Origin: Acidimicrobiia bacterium
GTDB lineage: Bacteria; Actinomycetota; Acidimicrobiia; IMCC26256
Assembly (NCBI GenBank): GCA_023262065.1
Contig: JALRDW010000115.1
Span: 1 to 9,170, forward strand
Reading direction: 5' to 3'
Length of the DNA: 9,170 nucleotides
In this document: in pieces, positions 1 to 5,890 of the stretch
Numbering within the stretch: the stretch's first letter is position 1
How the letters are laid out: the number at the start of each line of letters is the position of its first letter
Notes under the pieces: generated by a model
Told to the model about the DNA's origin: nothing
The model's input: the letters and a program-made list of their open reading frames with translations, nothing else
The model's database searches: none
Position numbers and translations under genes: made by a program

Positions 1-143
1 TTAGCAAGCCCCCACTTGAAGGCTGCCACATAGGCCGTCCCGAGGCCCAACTTGCCTGGACGACTGATAAGATGAACTCGCCCCTGATGCTGGATCTGCA
101 AGTCCCCGATCACCCTTTGAGTGCCGTCCTGACTGTTGTCATC
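1..143 (-). CDS. Polyprenol/dolichol-phosphate mannose synthase-like GT2, internal fragment
   Basis: Read on the minus strand from 143 down to the window edge, this frame encodes a recognisable internal piece of a family 2 glycosyltransferase. It begins with DDNSQDGT, the nucleotide-sugar binding motif (family form VVDDNSPDGT), and after about 20 residues carries RPGKLGLGTAY and FKWGLA, typical of polyprenol-phosphate mannosyltransferases that move mannose from GDP-mannose to a lipid carrier at the membrane. The roughly 35 residues that should precede DDNS (beta strand 1, a PTYNE-like motif) are absent: from codon 144-146 upward the frame reads into an unrelated oxidoreductase gene. The 3' part continues beyond the window. 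GC is 82 of 143 bases (57%), lower than the rest. It is either a broken gene or one side of an assembly join. Family assignment is fairly sure; exact acceptor is not. Confidence 0.82.
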
Positions 144-1023
144 GGGCGCGGAGGACGCGGTGATCGTGGCGTCTCCGAATCACACCCATGCCGCGTTGCT
201 GGCCGACGTGTTGTCGACCGATCTTCCGGTGTTGGTGGAGAAGCCGATGTGCACCTCGGTCGAGGATTGTCTGACGGTGGTGAGCGATGCCGAGAGGCGC
301 AACGCCGTCACGTGGGTCGGCCTGGAGTACCGCTACATGGCCCCCATCGCGGCGTTGTTGGACGTGGTGCGTTCGGGTGACCTGGGTGACCTGCGCATGT
401 TTTCCATACGCGAACACCGCTTCCCGTTCCTGGTGAAGGTGGACAACTGGAATCGTTTCAGTCGAAACACCGGCGGGACATTGGTGGAGAAGTGCTGTCA
501 CTTCTTCGACCTGATGAACCTGGCCGTGGACGCGCGACCGACGCGGGTCTACGCCAGTGGGGGACAGGACGTGAACCACCTCGACGAGGTGTACGACGGT
601 GAGCGCAGCGACATCCTGGACAACGCCTACGTGATCGTGGATTACGACAACGGTGTGCGCGCCAGTTTGGATCTGTGCATGTTCGCCGAAGCGGGCCGCA
701 ACGAGCAGGAGATCGTGGCCGTCGGTTCGCGGGGCAAGGTCGAGGCCGCGTTGCCGGGTGACGGGTTTGTTCACGTGGGCTCGCGGGCCGATCGGTCGGT
801 GCGGTCGGTGCCGGCGACCATGGACTCGTCGGTGGCGCATGCCGGCTTCCACTTCGGTGCCAGTTACGTGGAGGTGGCGCGCTTCTGCGATGCCGTGCGC
901 CACGGAAGCAGAGCCGAGGTGAGTGTCAGCGACGGACTGTGGAGCGTGGCGGTGGGTGTCGCCGCTCATCGCAGCATCGACGAGGGACGTCCGGTGATGT
1001 TGAGCGAGTTCGGGCTGGGCTGA
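136..1023 (+). CDS. Gfo/Idh/MocA-family oxidoreductase, N-terminally truncated
   Basis: This frame matches the NAD(P)-dependent Gfo/Idh/MocA family, which oxidises or reduces sugars, inositols and related polyols. Visible are the end of the Rossmann fold (DAVIVASPNHTH, residues 7-18), the family EKP motif (35-37), and the C-terminal alpha/beta domain with WNRF (105-108) and GGTLVEKCCHFFD (113-125), where His122 sits at the usual catalytic position. The first 60 or so residues, including the GxGxxG dinucleotide loop, are missing. The only start in reach, TTG at 136, lies inside the antisense glycosyltransferase fragment, and a TGA at 130-132 closes the frame. It is therefore a truncated gene (pseudogene) or an assembly join near 143. 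It ends 34 nt from the convergent cyclophilin gene. The EKCCHFFD form resembles inositol-dehydrogenase-like or StrI-like members; the substrate cannot be named. Confidence 0.85.
   Translation: MSSGAEDAVIVASPNHTHAALLADVLSTDLPVLVEKPMCTSVEDCLTVVSDAERRNAVTWVGLEYRYMAPIAALLDVVRSGDLGDLRMFSIREHRFPFLVKVDNWNRFSRNTGGTLVEKCCHFFDLMNLAVDARPTRVYASGGQDVNHLDEVYDGERSDILDNAYVIVDYDNGVRASLDLCMFAEAGRNEQEIVAVGSRGKVEAALPGDGFVHVGSRADRSVRSVPATMDSSVAHAGFHFGASYVEVARFCDAVRHGSRAEVSVSDGLWSVAVGVAAHRSIDEGRPVMLSEFGLG
141..147. other. Breakpoint between two unrelated truncated genes
   Basis: Similarity to the minus-strand glycosyltransferase stops at the codon occupying 141-143, and similarity to the plus-strand oxidoreductase starts within the next few codons. 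Both genes lose their N-terminal parts at this same point. No inverted repeat, target duplication or transposase is visible. Confidence 0.7.
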
Positions 1024-1057
1024 TCGGCGACGGCCCCGTTGAGGTCGTCGTACCGGT

Positions 1058-1819
1058 TCAGGATTCCGTGATGGTGATCGAGATGATCTCGATCGCGGAC
1101 TTCGGTGGCACACCGTTGGAACCGGGCTCGTCGTTACCGGCCAGGTCCATGTCGCTCACCGTGGTGTCGAGACCGTCGGTGACTTGTCCGAAGAGCGTGT
1201 AGTTCGGATCTAGGGAGACACCCTGATCTCCGGTGATCACGAAGAACTGGCTGCCGTTGGTGTTCGGACCGGAGTTGGCCATGGCCAACGAACCGATCTT
1301 GTACTCGCCCGCGGCCGGCAACTCGTCGGCGAACTTGTAGCCGGGGCCACCCGAGCCGGTGGCGGTGGGATCGCCACACTGCACCATGAAGCCCGGGATG
1401 GCGCGGTGGCAGGTTGTGCCGTCGAAGTACTTCGAGCGCGCCAGGCTGACGAAGTTGTTCACGGTGCCGGGGGCTTTGGCCGGGTCGAGCAACGCGGTGT
1501 ACTCACCGAAGTTGGTGGTGACGGTGGCGGTGTAGGTCTTGGTGGGGTCGATGCAGAGCTGGAACGAGTCCGCGAACTCCTGCGTCTGCTCGCTGGCACC
1601 CTCGGCGGGCGGGCACGCGGTGGTGCCGTAGACGAACGCGGTGCTTTCGTCGTCATCGGTGAGGAAGGCGATGCCGAAGAAGATGGCCACGACCACGATG
1701 ACGGCCGAGACGGCACGAATGATGTTGCGGCTGGTCTTCTGGCGACGAGCGGCCTGGAGTTGCTGCTCGCGGCCGAGCTGACGGTTGGACTTCTTGCGTT
1801 CGCGTTTGGCGGTTCCCAC
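1058..1819 (-). CDS. Membrane-anchored cyclophilin-type peptidyl-prolyl cis-trans isomerase
   Basis: The 253-residue protein would catalyse cis-trans isomerisation of Xaa-Pro bonds and help folding outside the membrane. A Lys/Arg-rich cytoplasmic start (residues 1-32) is followed by one hydrophobic segment (33-53), an acidic linker with Cys69 and Cys89, and a cyclophilin domain from about 95 to the end. Active-site residues are present: Arg139, Phe144 and Gln147 in HRAIPGFMVQ, and GPNTNGSQFF at 184-193. The position of the human Trp121 is not Trp, as in many bacterial forms. Topology suggests a single-pass anchor with the enzyme outside; Cys69/Cys89 could form a disulfide there (inference). 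The GTG start at 1819 is supported by a TAGCCT hexamer 9 nt upstream, so translation is probably leaderless. It diverges from lysC and converges with the oxidoreductase gene. Confidence 0.93.
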   Translation of the reverse strand: MGTAKRERKKSNRQLGREQQLQAARRQKTSRNIIRAVSAVIVVVAIFFGIAFLTDDDESTAFVYGTTACPPAEGASEQTQEFADSFQLCIDPTKTYTATVTTNFGEYTALLDPAKAPGTVNNFVSLARSKYFDGTTCHRAIPGFMVQCGDPTATGSGGPGYKFADELPAAGEYKIGSLAMANSGPNTNGSQFFVITGDQGVSLDPNYTLFGQVTDGLDTTVSDMDLAGNDEPGSNGVPPKSAIEIISITITES

Positions 1820-1828
1820 GAATGGGAA

Positions 1829-1834
1829 AGGCTA
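1829..1834 (-). promoter_or_regulatory. Putative leaderless -10 element of the cyclophilin gene
   Basis: On the minus strand TAGCCT is followed by 9 nt and then the GTG at 1819. The spacing puts the likely transcription start at or next to the start codon. No clear -35 or Shine-Dalgarno sequence is seen. Confidence 0.55.
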
Positions 1835-1866
1835 GCCGTGCAACGCCGGCGATGCCCATCGGCGGA

Positions 1867-1872
1867 TAGCCT
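1867..1872 (+). promoter_or_regulatory. Putative leaderless -10 element of lysC
   Basis: TAGCCT lies 9 nt before the GTG at 1882, with the same hexamer and spacing as the divergent cyclophilin promoter. No convincing -35 or ribosome binding site is present, so a leaderless or nearly leaderless mRNA is likely. Confidence 0.55.
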
Positions 1873-1881
1873 GACAGCCTT

Positions 1882-3099
1882 GTGGCGTTGATTGTCCAGA
1901 AATTCGGTGGCACCTCGGTGGCCGACCCCGAGCGCATCCGCGCGGTGGCCGAACACGTGGCGTTCACCAAGCGTCACGGCAACGACGTCGTCGTGGTGGT
2001 CTCGGCCATGGGCAAGTCCACCGACAATCTCATCAAGTTGGCCAACGACGTGTCGTCCACCCAGCCGGCCCGCGAGATGGACATGTTGCTCACCACCGGC
2101 GAACGCATCTCCATGGCGTTGGTGTGCATGGCCCTGGCCGACCTCGGCATCGAAGCCGTCAGCTTCACGGGTAGCCAGGTGGGCATCATCACCGACACGG
2201 TGCACACCAAGGCCAAGATCCTCGAAGTGAAGGGCGATCGCGCCCGCGAGGCGCTGGCCCAGGGCAAGGTGTGCGTGGTGGCCGGCTTTCAAGGTGTCAG
2301 CACCGAACGCGAGATCACCACGCTCGGTCGTGGCGGATCCGACACCACGGCGGTGGCGTTGGCCGCCGCATTGAACGCCGACAGTTGCGAGATCTACACC
2401 GACGTCACGGGCGTGTTCAGCGCCGATCCGCGCATCGTGCCCCAGGCCCGCAAGCTGCAACACATCAACTTCGACGAGATGCTCGAGATGGCCGGCGCCG
2501 GCAGCAAGGTGCTGGCGTTGCGTTCGGTCGAGTTCGCCCGCAACCACAACGTCCCCATCCAGGTTCGCTCCAGCTTCACGTGGGAGCCGGGCACCTGGGT
2601 CGTTCAGGAGGACCCCTCGATGGAGCAGGCGATCGTCAGCGGAGTCACCCACGAGACCGCGGAGGCCAAGGTCACGATCTCCCGCGTCCCCGACGAGCCG
2701 GGCGTCGCGGCCCGGTTGTTCCGGCGGCTCGCGGACAGCGAGATCAACGTCGACATGATCGTGCAGAACGTGTCGACCGACGGGCACACCGACATCTCGT
2801 TCACAGTTCCCGAGGTCGATCTGACCCGAACGCTGCAGGTCGCCGAGGAGATCGCGACCTCGGTCGGTGCGAGCGGCGTGGCGGCTGATCCGGACATCGC
2901 CCGGGTCTCGATCGTCGGGGCCGGCATGCGCACCAACCCGGGAGTCGCCGCGACCATGTTCGAGGTGCTCGCGAACGAGGGCGTCAACATCGAGATGATC
3001 AGCACCTCCACGATCCGGACCTCCTGCGTGGTACGGGCCGGTGACGTCGAGCGCGCGGCGCAGGCCCTGCACTCGGCGTTCGGGCTGGACGCGAGCTGA
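1882..3099 (+). CDS. lysC: Aspartate kinase, with in-frame internal start for a beta subunit
   Basis: The 405-residue enzyme phosphorylates aspartate, the committed step toward lysine, diaminopimelate, threonine and methionine. The kinase domain shows KFGGTS (7-12), TTGER (71-75) and GRGGSDTTA (149-157). Two ACT domains occupy roughly 265-335 and 345-400; the first retains the NVS...DGHTDISF region, which in corynebacteria holds feedback-inhibition residues, so lysine/threonine control is likely (inference). Length is normal. GTG at 1882 is chosen because translation begins directly into the conserved ALIVQKFGG. An internal ATG at 2620 (residue 247) with a strong Shine-Dalgarno sequence would give a 159-residue beta subunit, as in Corynebacterium and Bacillus. 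Codon use changes sharply near 2600: Arg codons are 11 CGC and 3 CGT before, then 6 CGG, 3 CGC and 1 CGA after. The stop is 2 nt before asd. Confidence 0.96.
   Translation: MALIVQKFGGTSVADPERIRAVAEHVAFTKRHGNDVVVVVSAMGKSTDNLIKLANDVSSTQPAREMDMLLTTGERISMALVCMALADLGIEAVSFTGSQVGIITDTVHTKAKILEVKGDRAREALAQGKVCVVAGFQGVSTEREITTLGRGGSDTTAVALAAALNADSCEIYTDVTGVFSADPRIVPQARKLQHINFDEMLEMAGAGSKVLALRSVEFARNHNVPIQVRSSFTWEPGTWVVQEDPSMEQAIVSGVTHETAEAKVTISRVPDEPGVAARLFRRLADSEINVDMIVQNVSTDGHTDISFTVPEVDLTRTLQVAEEIATSVGASGVAADPDIARVSIVGAGMRTNPGVAATMFEVLANEGVNIEMISTSTIRTSCVVRAGDVERAAQALHSAFGLDAS
2540..2640. other. Compositional breakpoint inside lysC
   Basis: The border between two codon-use styles lies somewhere in this interval. 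Upstream coding sequence favours CGC for Arg, GTG for Val and frequent TTG for Leu; downstream it favours CGG, GTC and CTC, and the new style persists in asd. The border falls near the junction between the kinase and ACT domains. The exact base cannot be set by eye. Confidence 0.6.
2606..2622 (+). promoter_or_regulatory. Internal ribosome binding site and ATG for the aspartokinase beta subunit
   Basis: A perfect AGGAGG (2606-2611) is followed by 8 nt and an in-frame ATG (2620-2622), starting a product with MEQAIVSGV. As I recall, the corynebacterial beta subunit starts at the equivalent methionine (MEEAVLTGV). The AGGAGG partly reflects codons for the conserved Glu-Asp before this Met, so sequence alone cannot prove use. 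Confidence 0.6.
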
Positions 3100-3101
3100 C
3101 C

Positions 3102-4139
3102 GTGGGCGTGCGGATCGGAGTCATCGGGGCGACCGGACTGGTCGGTCAGGAGATGCTGCGGCTCATCGCCGAACGCGACTTCCCGGCCGACGAGGTGCGG
3201 GCGTTCGCCTCACCGCGCTCGGAGGGCCGGGTCCTCACCTCGGGTGCGCGCGAGATCACCTGCGAGGTGCTCCGGGACGGCTGCTTCGACGGTCTCGACC
3301 TCGTGATCGTCGACGTCGACGATCCGATCGCGCTCGAGTGGGCGCCGGTCGCCGCGGCTGCGGGCGCGCGGGTCGTGGACAACTCGGCCGCGTTCCGGAG
3401 CGAGGCCGACGTGCCGCTCGTGGTCGCCGAGGTCAACCCGGACGACCTCGACGAGCTGCCGCGCAACATCGCGTCCTGCCCGAACTGCACGACGATGGTG
3501 CTCCTCACCGCGCTCGCGCCGCTGCACCGCGCCGCCGGCATCGACCGCATGGTGGTGTCGACCTACCAGGCGGTGAGCGGTGCGGGGCAGGCCGGCATCG
3601 ACGAGCTCGACGAGCAGTGGGTGGCCCGCGCCTCGGACCTCCCGCCGCTGCGCCGCGCCGCCGCGATCGAGGGGACGATCACGCCCGGGCGGGTCTGGGG
3701 TGCGCCGATCGCCGGCAACGCGATCCCGCTCGCCGGTTCGGTCCGGGAGGCCGGGTACACCTCGGAGGAGTGGAAGCTCGTCCGCGAGACCCACAAGATC
3801 CTCCACGACGACACGATCCGGGTCACCGCCACCTGTGTGCGGGTGCCCGTGTACGTCGGTCACTCGATGACCGCCAACGTGGCGTTCCGGTCGGCGATGG
3901 ACGCGACGAGCGCCGCGACGTTGCTCGCCTCGGCCCCCGGGGTGCGCCTCGTCGACGGCGGGGCCGGCGCGCCGACCGCGCTCGAGGGCGCGGGCATCGA
4001 CCCGGTGCTCGTCGGTCGGCTCCGGGACGACCCGACGCAGGCGAACACCATCGACCTCTGGGTGACGGGCGACAACCTCCGCAAGGGTGCGGCGCTCAAC
4101 GCCATCCAGATGGCCGAGATCCTCGTCCGCCGCGGCTGA
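3102..4139 (+). CDS. asd: Aspartate-semialdehyde dehydrogenase
   Basis: The 345-residue enzyme reduces aspartyl phosphate to aspartate semialdehyde with NADPH, directly after LysC. Seen are the dinucleotide loop GATGLVG (9-15), Arg39-Ser40 of the NADP 2'-phosphate site, VVDNSAAFR (91-99), the nucleophile Cys129 in NCTTM, VSGAGQAGIDEL, the substrate-site helix around EEWKLVRETHKIL, and the probable general base His254 in GHS. Length is normal. One oddity: the SAGSAMS-like loop after the third strand (mycobacterial DIALFSAGSAMS) is here DLVIVDVDDPIA (66-77), with Asp at 71, 73 and 74. The start is GTG at 3102, 2 nt after the lysC stop, so translation is probably coupled to lysC. It converges on the tRNA gene, with a strong hairpin between. 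Confidence 0.95.
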   Translation: MGVRIGVIGATGLVGQEMLRLIAERDFPADEVRAFASPRSEGRVLTSGAREITCEVLRDGCFDGLDLVIVDVDDPIALEWAPVAAAAGARVVDNSAAFRSEADVPLVVAEVNPDDLDELPRNIASCPNCTTMVLLTALAPLHRAAGIDRMVVSTYQAVSGAGQAGIDELDEQWVARASDLPPLRRAAAIEGTITPGRVWGAPIAGNAIPLAGSVREAGYTSEEWKLVRETHKILHDDTIRVTATCVRVPVYVGHSMTANVAFRSAMDATSAATLLASAPGVRLVDGGAGAPTALEGAGIDPVLVGRLRDDPTQANTIDLWVTGDNLRKGAALNAIQMAEILVRRG

Positions 4140-4158
4140 CGAACCGCCCGGGCGCGAG

Positions 4159-4182
4159 GACGGCGCCCCGGAGGGCGCCGTC
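4159..4182. terminator. Perfect 10-bp hairpin, likely bidirectional terminator
   Basis: Arms at 4159-4168 and 4173-4182 pair perfectly around the 4-nt loop 4169-4172. The hairpin lies 19 nt after the asd stop and 5 nt beyond the encoded CCA of the convergent tRNA gene. On the minus strand the loop is TCCG closed by C-G, a UNCG-type stable tetraloop. There is no T tract, as is common for actinobacterial terminators. Confidence 0.65.
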
Positions 4183-4187
4183 GACGG

Positions 4188-4265
4188 TGGTCGGGATGCC
4201 GGGATTTGAACCCGGGGCCTCAGCGTCCCGAACGCTGCGCGCTAACCAAACTGCGCTACATCCCG
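4188..4265 (-). tRNA. tRNA-Pro (anticodon CGG)
   Basis: The minus strand folds as a full cloverleaf. The acceptor stem pairs CGGGATG with CATCCCG, with discriminator A at 4191. The anticodon stem CAGCG/CGCTG encloses the loop TTCGGGA, giving anticodon CGG for the CCG codon. The T arm contains GGTTCAAAT. CCA is encoded (4188-4190). CCG is a frequent proline codon in this GC-rich DNA. The gene lies 29 nt after the stop of the receiver-domain gene on the same strand, and no integrase or repeated tRNA end is visible nearby. Confidence 0.96.
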
Positions 4266-4276
4266 AAGGGGTGGTG

Positions 4277-4282
4277 AGTGTA
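4277..4282 (-). promoter_or_regulatory. Putative -10 element of the tRNA-Pro gene
   Basis: Minus-strand TACACT, preceded by GGT, lies 11 nt before the mature tRNA 5' end, between the receiver-domain gene and the tRNA. The -35 element would fall within the end of the receiver-domain gene, but I see no clear match. Confidence 0.4.
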
Positions 4283-4294
4283 ACCGGGCGCCGC

Positions 4295-4687
4295 TCAGGC
4301 CTCGCCCTCGACCGCCCGGACCGGGCTGAGGAGCCGCTTGATCGCTCGCCGCAGCTGGCCGGCATCGACCGGCTTCACGAGCACGGCGTCGGCGTCGGCG
4401 CGCTGGGCGATGTGGCGGTCGGCCTCCCGATCGAGCAGCAGGAGGATCGGCAGTTCGGGCAGGCGACCGGCGGCCGCCTCGAGTCGCAGGTCGATCGCGG
4501 TGGCGATCCCGCCCTGGTTCGCGATCTGCAGGTCGAGGATCACGAGATCGGGTGCAGCCTCGGCGACCGTGGTGCGCACGTCCTGACCGCGGGTCACCTC
4601 CACGACGCGCTGGCCGGGACCGGTGAGGCTCGTGCGGATCTGGTCCCGCACCCAGGCTGCTTCGGCGGCGACGAGGATGGTGGTCAC
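4295..4687 (-). CDS. Stand-alone receiver-domain (response-regulator-like) protein
   Basis: The 130 residues consist of one CheY-like receiver domain with no DNA-binding or output domain. The phosphoacceptor Asp52 (VILDLQ) and the invariant Lys105 (VLVKPVD) are present, and predicted helices and strands alternate as expected. The pocket is degenerate: the usual acidic pair after strand 1 is replaced by Ala8-Glu9 (ILVAAEA), and the Thr/Ser after strand 4 is hydrophobic (ILLLLD). Phosphorylation could thus be weak or absent; a protein-protein adaptor role is possible. GTG at 4687 is the start, with TAGCCT 7 nt upstream suggesting a leaderless transcript separate from the ATPase operon 48 nt upstream. 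No histidine kinase gene is in the window. Confidence 0.85.
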   Translation of the reverse strand: MTTILVAAEAAWVRDQIRTSLTGPGQRVVEVTRGQDVRTTVAEAAPDLVILDLQIANQGGIATAIDLRLEAAAGRLPELPILLLLDREADRHIAQRADADAVLVKPVDAGQLRRAIKRLLSPVRAVEGEA

Positions 4688-4694
4688 GGGGGTG

Positions 4695-4700
4695 AGGCTA
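4695..4700 (-). promoter_or_regulatory. Putative leaderless -10 element of the receiver-domain gene
   Basis: Minus-strand TAGCCT is followed by CACCCCC and then the GTG at 4687. It is the same hexamer as at the lysC and cyclophilin starts, here with a 7-nt gap. A weak GGTTCG lies at about the -35 distance. Confidence 0.5.
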
Positions 4701-4735
4701 TCGCCCGGCCCGCGCGCCGAACCGACCGGGGTCCC

Positions 4736-5890
4736 TCAGGTCCCGTCGTCGTCGAGCAGGCGCCGGGCGATGGCGTCGAGTGCCCCCACGTCGTGGACGT
4801 CGTGGGGCAGGAAGGGCACGAAGGCGACGGCCGCCCCGGTGCCGAGGCGCAGCCGGACCCCCTCGAGGTGGCGGCGCTCCCGGGCCGCGACCTCCTGGAA
4901 GTCGCCGAGCGTCTCGAGACGGTCGGCGAGACGGTGGCGGGCCGCGGTGACGGCTGCGTCGGCCCGCGGCAGGTCGCGGAGCGCGGCGCCCCGGGCGTGC
5001 AGCACATCACCGCGTCCGGTGCCGAACTGCGGGTGCACGCGGTTCACCACGAGGCCGGCGACGCGGTACCCGTGGTCACCGATCGCCTGCGCGAAGTGCT
5101 CGGCCTCGAGGACCGCATCCCGACGGGGCGAGGTGACGAGCACGAACTGCGTCGTCGGTTCGCCGATGACCTGGCGGACCCGCCGGGCCCGCTCGCGGAA
5201 ACCCTCCTCCATGCCCTCGAACGCGCGGAAGAAGGCCACGATGTCATCGACCACCTCGGTCCCCACGACGCGGCTCGCCGTGCGGACGAGCGCCTGCACC
5301 GCGACGCCGGCGACCCGCAGCCCGGTTCGGGCGGGAGCGATGAGCACGCGGAACACCCGGTTGTCGAGCAGGCGGAGCAGGCGTTCGGGCGCGTCGAGGA
5401 AGTCGAGGGCGTGTCGACTCGGTGGTGTGTCGATGACGATGAGATCGTCGTCGCCGTCCTCGTGGAGCTCGTGGAGCTTCTCCATCGCCATGTACTCCTG
5501 CGTGCCGCCGAGGGCCGAGGAGATCGTGCGGTAGAAGCCGTTCTCGAGGATCCGGGTCGCCTGCGCGTCGTCGGCCGCGTGACGGGCGACGAGTGCGTCG
5601 AAGGTCGCCTTCGGGTCGAGCATCATCGCCGAGAGCCGACCTCCCGGCACCGAGTCCTCGCGGGACCAGTGGGCGGGATCGATGACGACCGGATCGGGCG
5701 CGAGGGCCGGGAGCCCGAGCGCGTCGGCCAGCCGTTTGGCCGGGTCGATGGTGACCACCACGGCCCGGCGGCCCGCCCGCGCCGCATCGATCGCGAGCAC
5801 CGCGGCGGTCGTCGTCTTGCCGACCCCACCGCTGCCCGCGCAGATGATCACGCGGGACGAGTCGATGAGTTCCCGGAACGTGGTCATCAC
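4736..5890 (-). CDS. Get3/ArsA-like ATPase, second subunit (BagB/Rv3680-like)
   Basis: The protein belongs to the SIMIBI-class Get3/ArsA ATPases. At 384 residues it is close to M. tuberculosis Rv3680 (BagB). The P-loop is GSGGVGKTT (19-27). Position 20 is Ser, where the intradimer 'signature' Lys of homodimeric members sits. TIDPAKRLADALG (47-59) is the switch I region, and DTPPSRHALDFL (Asp154 onward) the switch II region. No arsenite-binding Cys cluster or tail-anchor groove insert is obvious, so arsenite transport is unlikely; related actinobacterial pairs are still often annotated as anion-transporting ATPases. The start is GTG 5890 (4-nt overlap with the upstream stop) or the adjacent ATG 5887; either means tight coupling. 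It likely works as a heterodimer with its neighbour. Confidence 0.88.
   Translation of the reverse strand: MMTTFRELIDSSRVIICAGSGGVGKTTTAAVLAIDAARAGRRAVVVTIDPAKRLADALGLPALAPDPVVIDPAHWSREDSVPGGRLSAMMLDPKATFDALVARHAADDAQATRILENGFYRTISSALGGTQEYMAMEKLHELHEDGDDDLIVIDTPPSRHALDFLDAPERLLRLLDNRVFRVLIAPARTGLRVAGVAVQALVRTASRVVGTEVVDDIVAFFRAFEGMEEGFRERARRVRQVIGEPTTQFVLVTSPRRDAVLEAEHFAQAIGDHGYRVAGLVVNRVHPQFGTGRGDVLHARGAALRDLPRADAAVTAARHRLADRLETLGDFQEVAARERRHLEGVRLRLGTGAAVAFVPFLPHDVHDVGALDAIARRLLDDDGT

Noticed and set aside
1024..1057. Terminator between the convergent oxidoreductase and cyclophilin genes
   Set aside because: Only a 5-bp pairing (CGACG/CGTCG) with a 13-nt loop could be found, too weak to call.
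1459..3072. A 537-codon open frame antisense to lysC
   Set aside because: His/Asp/Arg-rich product typical of the antisense of a GC-rich gene; lysC is certain on the other strand.
4188..4265. tRNA-Pro as an integration site for a mobile element
   Set aside because: No integrase, no repeated tRNA 3' end and no cargo-like genes are seen. The flanking genes look like ordinary chromosomal ones.
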